Below are positions 24,076-34,161 of a stretch of 64,000 bases of DNA, piece after piece; the first letter of the stretch is position 1; each line of letters starts with the position of its first letter. The notes under the pieces were generated by a model that saw nothing but the letters and a program-made list of their open reading frames with translations, made no database searches and had not been told where the DNA came from. Location of the stretch: assembly GCA_903839875.1 (NCBI GenBank), contig CAIMDZ010000012.1:1-64000 (forward strand). The letters run 5' to 3'. Position numbers and translations under genes: made by a program. This DNA comes from an uncultured Bacteroidota bacterium. GTDB taxonomy: Bacteria; Bacteroidota; Bacteroidia; Chitinophagales; Chitinophagaceae.

Positions 24076-25301
24076 TTATTTTTCGTGTGATTTAGATAAT
24101 CTATACAACAAATACCCTCCATAAACAATTGTAAGGGTATACCAAATCGCTATCACCTTTGATGCATAAATGATCTTGTAGTGCACGATGGGTAAATAGC
24201 CATCGGGGTAGGAAAAAGCTTTATCGAGACTGAGGAGATAGGGGATGGATGCGAGCGCGAAGAGCCAGTAATTCTTTGACACAACTCCGTAGAAAAAGAA
24301 GAAGATAATAATAGGGTGGGCGTATCGCTCGTGCATCTGGGTATTGAAGTAAAAGAAACAAAGGCACAGCATTCCTGTACAGAGAAACAAGAGCCGGTAG
24401 GCTGCTTCATCAAAAGGTAGTTTGTGTTTTCGCAACTGCCATAATTTCTTTAATACCGGTGTGAGCACTGCAATGCCTGCTGTTGCAAACAATACCAATC
24501 CCCAAACGTGATAAGAAACAAGAATGAACTTATCTGTATCGTTTATCAGGTATGGTTCGGAACGGGAAACAAGGTACCAGAAGTTGAATGCCGAGATGGA
24601 AAGGTTGTGGTACAAGCCCACTGAGTTGAGCCCATGTTGCAGCAATATATATCTAAACCACCATTGTTCATGAACGGCAGTAATATCAATACCTGCAGAA
24701 CCACTGCTGCGCCAATAGTTATTGCCAGCATTTTGAAATTCCGGATATTGTATGCCAAAACAAAAACCACAACCGGCAGGAATACGATTGCCTGCTGCTT
24801 GGTATTGAGCGCCAGCACAAATAGCATCATGCCAATGACAGGGTAAACAACTGAGGTAACAATAGCCAGGAAAGCAAGGTTGGTGTATATGCTGTCTATC
24901 TGGCCCCAGATCATGGAGTTGAAGACGTAAGCAATGTTCAGCAACAGAAACAGGTAGGGTATTTTGAATTGCAGCAATCGCTGCCTGAATGCACAAAGCA
25001 CAACAACAGGGAGAAAATCAAAGATCACAAACAGTATCTTAATGCTGTTGATATTATGAATGATGTTAGCCTCAGATCCTTGCAGCAGGTCGAATAGGTA
25101 AAGACCGTATGCAAAGACAGGGAAGTAATTGATAGGAGAGGAAAGAGAATAAGTATTGCTCAGCCCATGCCGGTGGATATACAGCGCCCACTCCCGCCAG
25201 AAACCCATATCATACTCCATAGATACCCGTGGTAACAGGAACAGGTATAATACGAACAGTATCAACAGTTCGATACGTATTTTGGTCAGACCGTTATTCA
25301 T
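24076..25301 (-). pseudogene. Multi-spanning membrane glycosyltransferase, frameshifted
   Basis: The first 210 residues read from ATG 25301 (MNNGLTKIRIELLILFVLYL then FLLPRVSMEYDMGFWREWA) form a hydrophobic protein with ILDFLP-like and NIAYVFNSMIWGQIDSIYTN motifs, like GT-C mannosyltransferases (DUF2029/GT87-like). After LLPFMNNGGL (24671-24654) the sense continues in another frame as LLQHGLNSVGLYHNLSISAF and NFWYLVSR, and on to the stop at 24076, including NTQMHERYAHPIIIFFFFYG. A one-base loss between about 24640 and 24668 explains this. About 408 codons in all. Either a recent mutation or a sequencing error. Confidence 0.75.
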
Positions 25302-25419
25302 TAGCTAATTCAAAAGTAAAAAGTTGAAGGGTAAAAGTGTAATTTGGTAATTAAACACTGGCTTTTTTTAGCTGTATTCCATAGTGATAATATTGTAATA
25401 AGTATGGACAAACAATGTA

Positions 25420-25452
25420 AGATGTGCCACACCTCTGAGGTGTGGCACATCT
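25420..25452. repeat. 33-nt near-perfect hairpin
   Basis: AGATGTGCCACACCTC (25420-25435), a single T, then GAGGTGTGGCACATCT (25437-25452): a 16-bp perfect stem. It has the look of a small dispersed palindrome; a distant relative may be at 37838-37868. Confidence 0.8.
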
Positions 25453-25562
25453 GCAGACCGGCCGGCGACATCAAAAAAAACAACTTTCGGGGTAGGGGGG
25501 CATTTTTTTGTAGATTGAATATTGTGTCACCCGAACCTATGCGAATGCATCCTCTTGGGAAT

Positions 25563-25713
25563 GGCCAATGTCATTTAGTTAAGCAAGCCCGAAGGGCTTT
25601 CCCGTGAATAGCCGTGGGTGAAACCCACGGAAAAACAACAACATGAGTTAACCCTGAAAGGGTTGTGTGTGGTATGGGAAATACTGAAAACGCTTAACTA
25701 AATGAAATTGACC
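25563..25713 (+). mobile_element. MITE-like element with terminal inverted repeats
   Basis: A 151-bp unit with 22-bp terminal inverted repeats matching at 20 of 22 positions. The inner 14 bp (TCATTTAGTTAAGC at 25571-25584 and GCTTAACTAAATGA at 25692-25705) are perfect. The interior carries three small hairpins (AAGCCCGAAGGGCTT, GTGGGTGAAACCCAC, AACCCTGAAAGGGTT) and no open frame. A partial copy is at 11965-12072. It lies in the 537-bp gene-free stretch before the TMTC-like gene. Confidence 0.7.
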
Positions 25714-25838
25714 TAAAGACCGGGGCTACTGACATTTTACATTTGACCTGAAAGCTAAATATGTAGTAGTATGTGACAAGTGTTTTTTAATACGGGGCTT
25801 CGTGTTATATTTACTCATTACTTTTTACTTTTGACTTC

Positions 25839-28091
25839 ATGGCCAAGAAACCGAACAACAGACCATTACCCCAGGCAGCGCCGGTGCGGCAGCCTGTGGT
25901 GAATAAACCTGTAAAAAAAGAAACTACTATAAACTGGTTTTCTGTAAGGAACCTGTGTATTGCTCTTGCTGTAATTGCCTGTGCGCTGTATGTAAATACA
26001 TTGCAAAACGGATACATACTGGATGATACGATGGTGATAAAGGAGAATTTGATTGTGCAACAGGGAATAAAGGGGATACCGGAGTTATTCCTTACTCCCC
26101 ACATGAGGGGCTATATGGCGATACCGAATGACCTTTACAGGCCTTTGAGCCTTGTGATGTTTGCTGTCGAGGTGCAGTTCTTCGGGCTGAACCCGTTTGT
26201 GGGGCATTTGTTCAATGTGCTGACTTTTATGGGGTGTGTGCTGATGCTTTTCCTGTTCCTGAATAAACTGTTTGAGGGTAAGAAAACTGCTATCGCGTTT
26301 ATTGCAGCGCTGGTATTTGCGCTGCACCCCATACATACCGAGGTGGTGGCCAATATCAAGAGCCGGGATGAACTGCTGTGTTATTTCTTTGGGTTTTTGT
26401 CGCTGAACCTGTTCATGTATTATATGAAGAGCGGGAAAATGTGGCAATTGTTGCTGGGGGCATTTGCCTTGTACCTGTCGTATATATCAAAGGAGACAGT
26501 GATAGCATTTGTGGCGATTATTCCGCTGATCTTTTTCTTTTATTACAATGAAGATAAAAAACGAGCGGCGTTTATTACGGGTGGCATGGGAGTAGCTACA
26601 CTGGTATTTATGGTGGTACGTTACCTGGTGCTGGCACATTATAATGCGAACCAGCGGGGAGCGCCTGTTGACTTTATAGATAATGCACTGAGCCAGGCGC
26701 CATCGGCAGGTGAGCGGATAGCTACTGAGTTGTTTATTATAGGCAAGTACCTGGTACTTATGATTGTGCCTTATCCCTTGCTGAGCAACTATTCATTCAG
26801 GAGTATTCCTTTTGTGGGATTCGGTGATTACAGGGTATTGCTGTCATTAGCTGCCTATGCAGGACTTATAGTAATAGCTATAATGAGGTTTATCAAGAAT
26901 AAAAAGGACCCATGGGTTTTTGCGATAGTTTTTTACTTAGGAACCCTGGCATTGTTCTCCAACTTTCCGTTTCTTATGGGAGCGGAGATGGCTGAGCGTT
27001 TTGCCTTCTTTGCCTCTACCGGGGTATGTATAGCAGTGGCGCTGGCCATTGAACAGTTTATACTGAAAGCCCGGGCACAGGATGTGAACAGCCTGAAAAG
27101 CGGGAAGGTGATGATGATAATGATACCGCTTATGCTGATCTTCGGGGGAATGACAATAGCACGTAATGCAGACTGGAAAGATCAGTATACACTGTATAAA
27201 ACCGACCTTGAAAAATCACCGAATGACAGCAGGCTGTACCAATACCTGGCCACTGCAATGGCGGAGGATCTTTACCCCACGGAACCAGACAGCAACAAGC
27301 GAAAATCAATGGACCTGGAATGTGTGGGATACCTGAAAAAGGCGCTGGAGATATACCCGGATTTTGCCGAGTCGCATGTGGAACTGGGGAGGCTGTATGA
27401 ACGGGCAAGAATGTATGTGGCAGCGTATAAGGAGGATAGCACGGCGCTGGCATTAAAGCCGTTTAATGCTACCGGGAATAATAATATGGGTAGCGTATTG
27501 ATAACAACCGGCAGGTACCGGGAGGCAATACCTTATCTGAAAAAATCGGTTGAGGGGAATCCCAATTTTAAGTTTGTTTATCTGAACCTGGCCCGCAGTT
27601 ACAAGCAACTCAAGGTGTATGATTCTGCTGCGACGAACTACAGGATGATGCTTATGTTTGACCCCAATTATGCAGATGGGATAAAGGAACTGGCGACTGT
27701 ATATTTTGTGATGCAAAAATTCGATTCTGCGGCTATTTACTTCAGGCAGGTCACGAACCTGGCGCCAAATGACCCGGATGCATTTAATAACCTGGGAGCA
27801 GTCTATCTTAACGGCAGAAAATATGACCTTGCAATCGGGCCATTTACGAAAGCGATTTCTTTAAATCCTAACTACATTATGGCTTATTCCAACCTGGGAA
27901 GAACTTATTTTATGATGGGGCGGTATGCAGATGCAATTGATATTATCAAAAAAGGAATGGGGGTAAATCCCAAATACACCAGCGATATTCAGAACATAGC
28001 GATATCCTATCAGAAAATGGGTAAAATGGATGAGGCAAGGCAGTATGAAGCAATGGCCCGGCAGGTAAATCCGAATTTTAAGCTGGAATAG
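25839..28091 (+). CDS. TMTC-like membrane protein with C-terminal TPR repeats
   Basis: A 750-residue protein. A basic N-terminus is followed by about ten membrane helices (residues 30-440) with the first luminal/periplasmic loop YVNTLQNGYILDDTMVI carrying the acidic pair typical of GT-C O-mannosyltransferases of the TMTC type. A FALHPIHTEVVANIKSRDEL loop follows. From about residue 450 there are seven or so TPRs ending with ALNPNY-type turns (ISLNPNYIMAYSNLGRTYFM). It may transfer sugars to exported proteins; acceptor unknown. The start ATG 25839 is preceded by repeat-rich DNA. Confidence 0.82.
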   Translation: MAKKPNNRPLPQAAPVRQPVVNKPVKKETTINWFSVRNLCIALAVIACALYVNTLQNGYILDDTMVIKENLIVQQGIKGIPELFLTPHMRGYMAIPNDLYRPLSLVMFAVEVQFFGLNPFVGHLFNVLTFMGCVLMLFLFLNKLFEGKKTAIAFIAALVFALHPIHTEVVANIKSRDELLCYFFGFLSLNLFMYYMKSGKMWQLLLGAFALYLSYISKETVIAFVAIIPLIFFFYYNEDKKRAAFITGGMGVATLVFMVVRYLVLAHYNANQRGAPVDFIDNALSQAPSAGERIATELFIIGKYLVLMIVPYPLLSNYSFRSIPFVGFGDYRVLLSLAAYAGLIVIAIMRFIKNKKDPWVFAIVFYLGTLALFSNFPFLMGAEMAERFAFFASTGVCIAVALAIEQFILKARAQDVNSLKSGKVMMIMIPLMLIFGGMTIARNADWKDQYTLYKTDLEKSPNDSRLYQYLATAMAEDLYPTEPDSNKRKSMDLECVGYLKKALEIYPDFAESHVELGRLYERARMYVAAYKEDSTALALKPFNATGNNNMGSVLITTGRYREAIPYLKKSVEGNPNFKFVYLNLARSYKQLKVYDSAATNYRMMLMFDPNYADGIKELATVYFVMQKFDSAAIYFRQVTNLAPNDPDAFNNLGAVYLNGRKYDLAIGPFTKAISLNPNYIMAYSNLGRTYFMMGRYADAIDIIKKGMGVNPKYTSDIQNIAISYQKMGKMDEARQYEAMARQVNPNFKLE

Positions 28092-28320
28092 GGGTGAGAA
28101 AAAGTTTCACGCAAAGTCGCAAAATAGTTACCCTTTATAGTGTTTTTAAGGGCGCAAAAGTGTTATGTAAATCGCGATAAAATGGTCTCACGCAAAGGCG
28201 CAAAGGCGCAATTTTCCGTGATGTTAATTTATGGGCGCAAAGGTGATTTGTGAAAAATAACAGGCTAACAACCTATATTATAAATGGTATTAAGCATAAC
28301 TTTGTATAAGAATCATTTCT
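28092..28320. repeat. Degenerate CGCAAAGGCGCAAAG repeats
   Basis: TTTCACGCAAAGTCGCAAAA (about 28105) and CTCACGCAAAGGCGCAAAGG (about 28188) are tandem copies of the dispersed repeat also at 19204. The second copy is followed by GGGCGCAAAGG. Confidence 0.6.
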
Positions 28321-28536
28321 ATGAAAAATAAGTCAATAAAGCCTGTATTAGTCAATTATGGCGGCGCTGAAAAATCTAGCTTTGACATGACGCCTGAGGA
28401 ATTCAAAATAGCAAGTAATTCCATTTTTAACAGGGCAAAGGAAAAAGCATTCTCTAAGGGTTTGCCAATCTATTATGGCAAAAAAGGAAAAGTTATTGCA
28501 GAGTATGCAGATGGACATACTGAAATTGTCAGTTAA
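28321..28536 (+). CDS. Small protein upstream of a zeta-type toxin (probable antitoxin)
   Basis: A 71-residue protein with a central MTPEEFKIASNSIFNRAKEK helix and a short C-terminal beta part (PIYYGKKGKVIAEYADG). Its stop TAA shares a base with the ATG of the zeta-like gene (TAATG), so the two are co-translated. Such small proteins precede zeta-type kinases in many genomes and are thought to neutralise them; the sequence does not look like the classical epsilon antitoxin. The role comes from context. Confidence 0.7.
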   Translation: MKNKSIKPVLVNYGGAEKSSFDMTPEEFKIASNSIFNRAKEKAFSKGLPIYYGKKGKVIAEYADGHTEIVS

Positions 28537-29204
28537 TGGGAACTTCAACACTATATGTGATTGCCGGTCCAAATGGTATCGGGAAAACGACTTCGACTTA
28601 TGATCTTGTACCAAAAACAATTCCAGTAATCAACTCGGATGAGATAGCTAAGCAGGTAAAACTTGCCGGAATAGCTGCTAACATTAATACCCAGGAGTTC
28701 AGTAACCGTGAGGCAGCAAGATTGGTCGAGGAAAACATTGACAAACATATTTCTTTTGGGATTGAAACAAATTTATGTGACTTAGAAACTTGGAAGTTCC
28801 TTATTGGCATTCAGAAAATAGGGTACACAATAAACTTAATTTTTCTTTCTACAGATAATATTGAGATACTTAACAAAAGGATAGAAGAACGGACGCAACG
28901 TGGGGAACATTTTGTTACGCCTGCGGTTGTTAAAGAAAGGTACATTGACTGCCTGAAGCTTTTAGATCATTATTTTAATATTCCTGATAAAATTCAACTA
29001 ATTGACAATACAGAGCGAACAATGGTCGTTCTTGAAAAGAATGCAAATCAAATCCATGTTGTTTTTGAACCTCTTCCTGATTGGGTGATAAAATATTCGG
29101 GTGGGCATTTCGCAGAAAAGGGAAAAGAGCCTTTAAAGGCTAAGGACTTGTCATCGCGTGAAGAAGTGAAAAAAATGTATGAAAATATTATAAAAAAGAA
29201 ATAA
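28536..29204 (+). CDS. Zeta-toxin-family kinase
   Basis: A 222-residue P-loop protein with Walker A GPNGIGKTT (residues 11-19), a VINSDEIAK strand and the conserved FGIETNL motif. The later EERTQRGEHFVTPAVVKERY resembles the lid Arg region of zeta toxins/AAA-type kinases. Zeta toxins phosphorylate UDP-N-acetylglucosamine or other small molecules and block wall synthesis. It overlaps the preceding small gene by one base, forming a two-gene toxin-antitoxin-like unit. Some proteins of this family are not toxic, so activity is inferred. Confidence 0.82.
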   Translation: MGTSTLYVIAGPNGIGKTTSTYDLVPKTIPVINSDEIAKQVKLAGIAANINTQEFSNREAARLVEENIDKHISFGIETNLCDLETWKFLIGIQKIGYTINLIFLSTDNIEILNKRIEERTQRGEHFVTPAVVKERYIDCLKLLDHYFNIPDKIQLIDNTERTMVVLEKNANQIHVVFEPLPDWVIKYSGGHFAEKGKEPLKAKDLSSREEVKKMYENIIKKK

Positions 29205-29224
29205 TTTTATTGGAAAATATTCCA

Positions 29225-29710
29225 ATGAGAAATATAAAGAGATTTTCGTTCTTCCTGATTTTCTCAGCCTTATTACAATCGTGCGATCTTTCGAAATATC
29301 CTATAGATGACCCTGCTATTGTAAAGATAGATACACGTCTTCTTGGCACATGGGCAGATCATAAAAATGACCTGTCGGAGACCTATACTCTTGCGAGGAA
29401 GGATGATTATCATTATGCGGTAACTATGAAATCGAAAAAGGACAAACCTTTGAAATGTGTCGGCTGGTTGTCGGATGTGGAGCACAAGATGTTTCTAAAC
29501 GTTTATTACAGGGATGATAAGGATACCGGTTATCAATTCTACAGAATTATTGACTTAAATGCTGTTAAGAAAAGTATAAGCATCGCAGTCGTAAAGGATA
29601 CTACTATGAAGTATCTGAATAGTACCGCAGAGATCAGGGAGCGGATAGCAAGCAACATAAATAATCCTGGGTTTTATGGGGATACTGGCCGTTTGTATAA
29701 AGTAAAATAA
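29225..29710 (+). CDS. Lipoprotein of unknown function
   Basis: From ATG 29225: MRNIKRFSFFLIFSALLQSC, a lipoprotein signal with lipobox LLQS-C (Cys20), so the mature protein is lipid-anchored. The body begins with DPAIVKIDTRLLGTWADHKN, reminiscent of lipocalin-like LxGxW folds, and continues with alternating beta strands. A TTG at 29210 gives five more residues and is less likely. It follows the zeta-toxin gene closely but is probably independent. Confidence 0.72.
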   Translation: MRNIKRFSFFLIFSALLQSCDLSKYPIDDPAIVKIDTRLLGTWADHKNDLSETYTLARKDDYHYAVTMKSKKDKPLKCVGWLSDVEHKMFLNVYYRDDKDTGYQFYRIIDLNAVKKSISIAVVKDTTMKYLNSTAEIRERIASNINNPGFYGDTGRLYKVK

Positions 29711-29775
29711 TCCGTGGAGTTATAGTGATAGCCAGGATTTCTCTGATTAAATTCAATAGCTACAGGCAAAAAAAA

Positions 29776-29807
29776 GAAGCAGGTCCATTTTATGTTTGAC
29801 CTGCTTC
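29776..29807 (-). terminator. clpB terminator (bidirectional hairpin)
   Basis: GAAGCAGGTC (29776-29785) pairs with GACCTGCTTC (29798-29807). On the minus strand an eight-T run follows; on the plus strand a T-rich tail follows, so it may also end the lipoprotein transcript. Confidence 0.85.
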
Positions 29808-29828
29808 CTCTTGTTTCTTTGCCTTCGT

Positions 29829-32453
29829 TTATTTTACAACTAAGCCATTCATAGCTTCATTCCTCATTACCACCACACCATCGAAGACATCTATCAGTAC
29901 AGGCTTGGATTTATCTATTTCGCCACCGATAATCTTTTTGCTCAACATATTGATGATATCCTTTTGTATCAGCCTTTTTAACGGGCGTGCACCATATTGC
30001 GGGTCGAAGCCGCGCTGGGCGAGGTAATCGAGGGCGTAGTCGGTGAACTGGAGGTTGATATTTTGGGTCATCAGTTGTTTTTGCAACTGCTCCAGTTGTA
30101 TGCGGATGATACCTTTTATCTCCTTCCTCATCAGCGGGCGGAACATGATCACATCATCAATACGGTTGAGAAACTCAGGCCTTAATGTCTGGCGAAGGAC
30201 TTCCATCACCTGTTCTTTAGTGGCGTCAACTACTTTATCTATATCCTTGTCTTTAAGGTCGGCAAAGTTCTCCTGTATGATCATGCTGCCCATGTTGCTG
30301 GTCATAATGATAACTGTGTTTTTGAAGTTTACCACACGGCCTTTGTTGTCTGTGAGGCGGCCATCATCGAGTACCTGCAGCAGTACATTGAAAACATCGG
30401 GATGCGCTTTTTCTATTTCATCGAACAGTATTACGGAGTATGGTTTACGACGCACTGCTTCGGTCAACTGTCCGCCCTCATCATAACCTACATATCCGGG
30501 AGGGGCGCCAACCAGCCGGCTGACGCTATGCTTTTCCTGGTACTCGCTCATATCTATACGAGTCATCATAGTGTCGTCATCGAAAAGTACATCGGCAAGG
30601 GCTTTTGCCAGTTCTGTTTTACCCACACCGGTTGTGCCGAGGAATATGAAAGACCCAATGGGTTTGCGGGGATCCTGCAAGCCCGCACGGCCACGGCGAA
30701 TTGCATCGGACACTGCTTCAATGGCTTCGTCCTGGCCTACCACGCGTTTGTGCAATTCATCTTCAAGGTGCAACAATTTTTCCCGTTCGCTGGTCATCAT
30801 CCTTTGCACCGGAATGCCGGTTGCTTTAGCTACATTCTGGGCAATATCCTCAGCATCCACTTCTTCTTTCAGCAGGCGTTTATGCTGGCCGTCCATTACA
30901 AGGAGTTGCTTTGAATATTTATCTATGGTTGCCTCTTCCTGCTGCACCTTGCCATAACGTATTTCGGCTACGCGGCCATAGTTGCCTTCGCGTTCTGCCT
31001 GTTCGGCTTCCAGCTTCAGGTGTTCAATTTCGGTTTTGGCTTTATTTATCTTGTCAACAATTTCTTTTTCTTCCAGCCATTTTGCTTTCAGTGTATCACG
31101 CTGCACTGTAAGCACAGAAATATCCTGGTTGAGCTCTTTTAATTTTTCATCATCTTTTTCTCTTTTTATAGCTTCCCGTTCAATCTCCAGTTGCCTGATC
31201 CTGCGTATCAGTTCATCCAGTTCCTCGGGCATGGAATTCAATTCCAGCTTCAGTTTGGCTGCGCTTTCATCTATCAGGTCTATGGCTTTATCGGGTAGGA
31301 AGCGGTCTGTGATATAACGGTGAGACAACTCAACCGCGGCGATAATGGCTTCGTCCTTGATACGTACCTGGTGATGGCTTTCGTAGCGGTCCTTAAGTCC
31401 GCGTAATATGGAAATGGCATCTTCCGGTGATGGCTCATCTACAAATACCCTTTGGAATCTTCTTTCAAGCGCCTTGTCTTTTTCGAAATATTTCTGGTAT
31501 TCGTTGAGGGTAGTGGCGCCTATAGCACGGAGTTCGCCACGGGCCAGTGCGGGTTTCAGAATGTTGGCAGCGTCCATAGCGCCTTCCATAGCGCCTGCTC
31601 CTATCAGAGTATGTATCTCATCAATGAACAGGATGACTGCGCCATCACTTTCTGCAACCTCTTTTATTACAGATTTCAGTCTTTCTTCAAACTCACCACG
31701 GTATTTGGCGCCAGCCATAAGTGCGCCCATATCGAGGGCATAAATGATCTTTGATTTCAGGTTGTCCGGTACATCGCCATTAATAATCCGTGATGCAAGA
31801 CCTTCAACAATCGCAGTTTTACCAACTCCCGGCTCACCTACAAGGATGGGGTTATTCTTTGATCGCCTTGAAAGTATATGTAAGGTGCGCCTGATTTCTT
31901 CATCACGACCTATAACAGGATCAAGTTTACCATTACGGGCAAGTACATTCAGATTTTTGGCATAACGCTCCAGGGAATTGTATTGCTGGTCGGAAGTCTG
32001 GGATTTTACGGTGCTTCCTTTTCTTAATTCCTTAATGGCAGCTATCAATCCTTTTTCGGAAAGGCCTGCGTCCATAAGCAGCTTGCCGGTTTCGTCATTT
32101 ACCTGCAATAAGGCAATAAGTAAATGCTCAGGAGTCACAAATTCGTCACCGAAAGTCTTTAAAACATTGGCAGTACGAAGCATGGCATTATTTGCCTCCC
32201 GGCCAATATTCTGGGCCGGCTCGCCCCCCTGCATTTTGGGTAGTTTGGCGATCTGTTCCTTTAGTTTACTATCAACGAAGGGTATGTTGACGTTGTTTTT
32301 TTTCAGCAAATAGGATATTGGTCCATCCGTGTCATTCAGCAAAGCCTGTAGAAAGTGGGCGGTTTCGATGGTTGGGTTCTGGTTATTGAAAGCGAGTTGC
32401 TGTGCCTGCTGCACAATTTCCTGGGCCTTGATGGTAAAGTTGTTTAAGTTCAT
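29829..32453 (-). CDS. clpB: ATP-dependent disaggregase ClpB
   Basis: An 874-residue Hsp100 chaperone that pulls proteins out of aggregates with DnaK. Domains in order: Clp N-terminal domain (1-150); first AAA+ module with [13 protein letters not shown] and [10 protein letters not shown]; coiled-coil middle domain (about 410-530, e.g. [20 protein letters not shown]), which distinguishes ClpB from ClpA/ClpC; second AAA+ module with [14 protein letters not shown] and [14 protein letters not shown]; and the C-terminal domain. Motifs are complete. It is monocistronic, with a strong terminator. Heat regulation is likely, but no operator was seen. Confidence 0.97.
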   Translation of the reverse strand: MNLNNFTIKAQEIVQQAQQLAFNNQNPTIETAHFLQALLNDTDGPISYLLKKNNVNIPFVDSKLKEQIAKLPKMQGGEPAQNIGREANNAMLRTANVLKTFGDEFVTPEHLLIALLQVNDETGKLLMDAGLSEKGLIAAIKELRKGSTVKSQTSDQQYNSLERYAKNLNVLARNGKLDPVIGRDEEIRRTLHILSRRSKNNPILVGEPGVGKTAIVEGLASRIINGDVPDNLKSKIIYALDMGALMAGAKYRGEFEERLKSVIKEVAESDGAVILFIDEIHTLIGAGAMEGAMDAANILKPALARGELRAIGATTLNEYQKYFEKDKALERRFQRVFVDEPSPEDAISILRGLKDRYESHHQVRIKDEAIIAAVELSHRYITDRFLPDKAIDLIDESAAKLKLELNSMPEELDELIRRIRQLEIEREAIKREKDDEKLKELNQDISVLTVQRDTLKAKWLEEKEIVDKINKAKTEIEHLKLEAEQAEREGNYGRVAEIRYGKVQQEEATIDKYSKQLLVMDGQHKRLLKEEVDAEDIAQNVAKATGIPVQRMMTSEREKLLHLEDELHKRVVGQDEAIEAVSDAIRRGRAGLQDPRKPIGSFIFLGTTGVGKTELAKALADVLFDDDTMMTRIDMSEYQEKHSVSRLVGAPPGYVGYDEGGQLTEAVRRKPYSVILFDEIEKAHPDVFNVLLQVLDDGRLTDNKGRVVNFKNTVIIMTSNMGSMIIQENFADLKDKDIDKVVDATKEQVMEVLRQTLRPEFLNRIDDVIMFRPLMRKEIKGIIRIQLEQLQKQLMTQNINLQFTDYALDYLAQRGFDPQYGARPLKRLIQKDIINMLSKKIIGGEIDKSKPVLIDVFDGVVVMRNEAMNGLVVK

Positions 32454-32843
32454 AACAGGTTGATTTCCTTTAGTCTTATAGCCATAAAAATTGTTCCAGA
32501 ATCCCGATAGCTATCGGGATTGGAAATATTGGCATATAAATGTAAGATTTTGTGACAAGATGGCTTGAAAGTGAAGGTATACCTGCATTAATAGCAGTTA
32601 AAGATAGCAGTTTTTATTTATTGATAATTCTAATAGATTCTGCCATGATGGTCATGTTTATTTACAAGGGTTTTCGATTCAGTACCATGTGAATTCTATT
32701 ATATAGTGTATATATATAGAAGGATGAAACATAAAAAGGATAATCAGGTAGTTTTATAAATGGAATAATGTTAATACTAAGATAACACACGATGGGAAAT
32801 ATGGCTATTACTTTTGACCATTAATTCACCAAAAAATATAAAA
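32454..32843. other. Gene-free stretch between clpB and pstS
   Basis: It holds the palindrome ATCCCGATAGCTATCGGGAT at 32501-32520 (second copy of the one at 11880) and AT-rich DNA. Promoters of both divergent genes must lie here; no box was clear enough to place. Confidence 0.5.
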
Positions 32844-33872
32844 ATGAAAAAACTGATTTACATTGTATCGTTGTTGTTAATTACAAATTCAGTAGTAAAA
32901 GCACAACTATTAGGAGCTGGAGCAACATTTCCTTATCCGTTGTATTCTAAAATGTTCTCTGAGTATGGTAAAATTACCAGCCTGAAGGTTAACTACCAAT
33001 CTATTGGTTCAGGGGGCGGTATTCAGCAACTGACAGCCAAAACTGTTGACTTTGGCGCATCAGACGCTGTTTTGAACGGTAAGCAGGATTCTGCACTGTC
33101 TGGCCCGGTTGTTCATATACCAATAACTGCAGGAGCTGTAGTGATTTGTTACAATTTGCCGGAAATAAAGGAACCAATAAAATTGACAGGGGAACTAACT
33201 GCTGATATCTTCTTAGGAAAAATAACTAAGTGGAATGACGCGAGAATAGCAGCCGTAAATAAAGGTGTAAAATTACCGTCCACAGATATACTTGTGGTTC
33301 ACCGTTCTGATGGATCCGGGACTTCGAACATTTTTACTACTTATCTTTCTAAAGTAAGCAGTGAATGGAATGGTAAAGTGGGTAAGGGATCGGCGGTTAA
33401 TTGGCCAGCCGGACTTGGCGGGAAAGGGAATGAAGGTGTTTCAGGTACCATAAAACAAACACCGGGCAGCATAGGTTATATTGAGTTAGCATATGCCATC
33501 CAAAACCATATTTCTTTTGCAACACTTGAAAATAAATCAGGTAAGTTTATAGTGCCGTCAATAGAATCTACTACAGCTGCTGCAAATATTGACATTCCGG
33601 AAGATGGCAAGGTATCTCTTACCAATACTGATGCTAAAAATGGTTATCCAATTTCCGGCTTCACCTGGATACTTGTTTATAAAGAGCAAAATTATGGGAA
33701 CCGTTCTGCCTCAACATCCGCTGATATGATGAAAATGATCTGGTGGATGACCCATGATGGTCAGAAATATTGTGCGGATCTGAATTACTCACCTCTTCCT
33801 AAGGCTGCAGTAAAAGTTGCTGAGAAAATAATTAAGTCCGTTAATTATAACGGGAAGCCAATTATGAAATAA
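32844..33872 (+). CDS. pstS: Phosphate ABC transporter substrate-binding protein (PstS)
   Basis: From ATG 32844 the signal peptide MKKLIYIVSLLLITNSVVKA is followed by QLLGAGATFPYPLYSKMF, the classical PstS start. Phosphate-contacting loops are seen: GSGGGIQQLTAKTVDFGASD, and HRSDGSGTSNIF (with Arg, Asp, Gly-Ser-Gly). The ITKWNDARIAAVN and GSIGYIELAYA motifs are also typical. Length (342 aa) is normal. No pstCAB or phoU genes lie beside it, so the rest of the transporter is elsewhere. A terminator follows. Confidence 0.94.
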   Translation: MKKLIYIVSLLLITNSVVKAQLLGAGATFPYPLYSKMFSEYGKITSLKVNYQSIGSGGGIQQLTAKTVDFGASDAVLNGKQDSALSGPVVHIPITAGAVVICYNLPEIKEPIKLTGELTADIFLGKITKWNDARIAAVNKGVKLPSTDILVVHRSDGSGTSNIFTTYLSKVSSEWNGKVGKGSAVNWPAGLGGKGNEGVSGTIKQTPGSIGYIELAYAIQNHISFATLENKSGKFIVPSIESTTAAANIDIPEDGKVSLTNTDAKNGYPISGFTWILVYKEQNYGNRSASTSADMMKMIWWMTHDGQKYCADLNYSPLPKAAVKVAEKIIKSVNYNGKPIMK

Positions 33873-33905
33873 ATTCCCTTTTTTCATTAATAAGTGTATT
33901 AAAAA

Positions 33906-33940
33906 GCTGCCGGTTTAGTCACTAACCGGCAGCTTTTTTT
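33906..33940 (+). terminator. pstS terminator
   Basis: GCTGCCGGTT (33906-33915) pairs with AACCGGCAGC (33924-33933), followed by seven T. Confidence 0.9.
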
Positions 33941-34161
33941 ATAGTATTGTACCTGTTTTCACTGCACCTGCTAAAGGCTTTTTGCAGTGCAAAACTAAGT
34001 TTTACTAACCAGTATGTTTTCGTTCGCCACTAAGCTCTATGTAACGATTATTTATTTATCGTTTTTGTAGCTCGCCACCTGGGTAATAAACATACCGGAT
34101 GGCGCATTCCGGTGTTTTCTTCGTGACTTAATAAGTAAAAAATAAAAAAACAATCACCGGA

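Noticed and set aside
25344-25607. 87-residue open frame before the TMTC-like gene
   Set aside because: Encodes the 33-nt hairpin and part of the MITE-like element; no protein features.
30043-32313. Several long open frames antisense to clpB
   Set aside because: Shadows of a high-confidence gene; no motifs, serine-rich translations.
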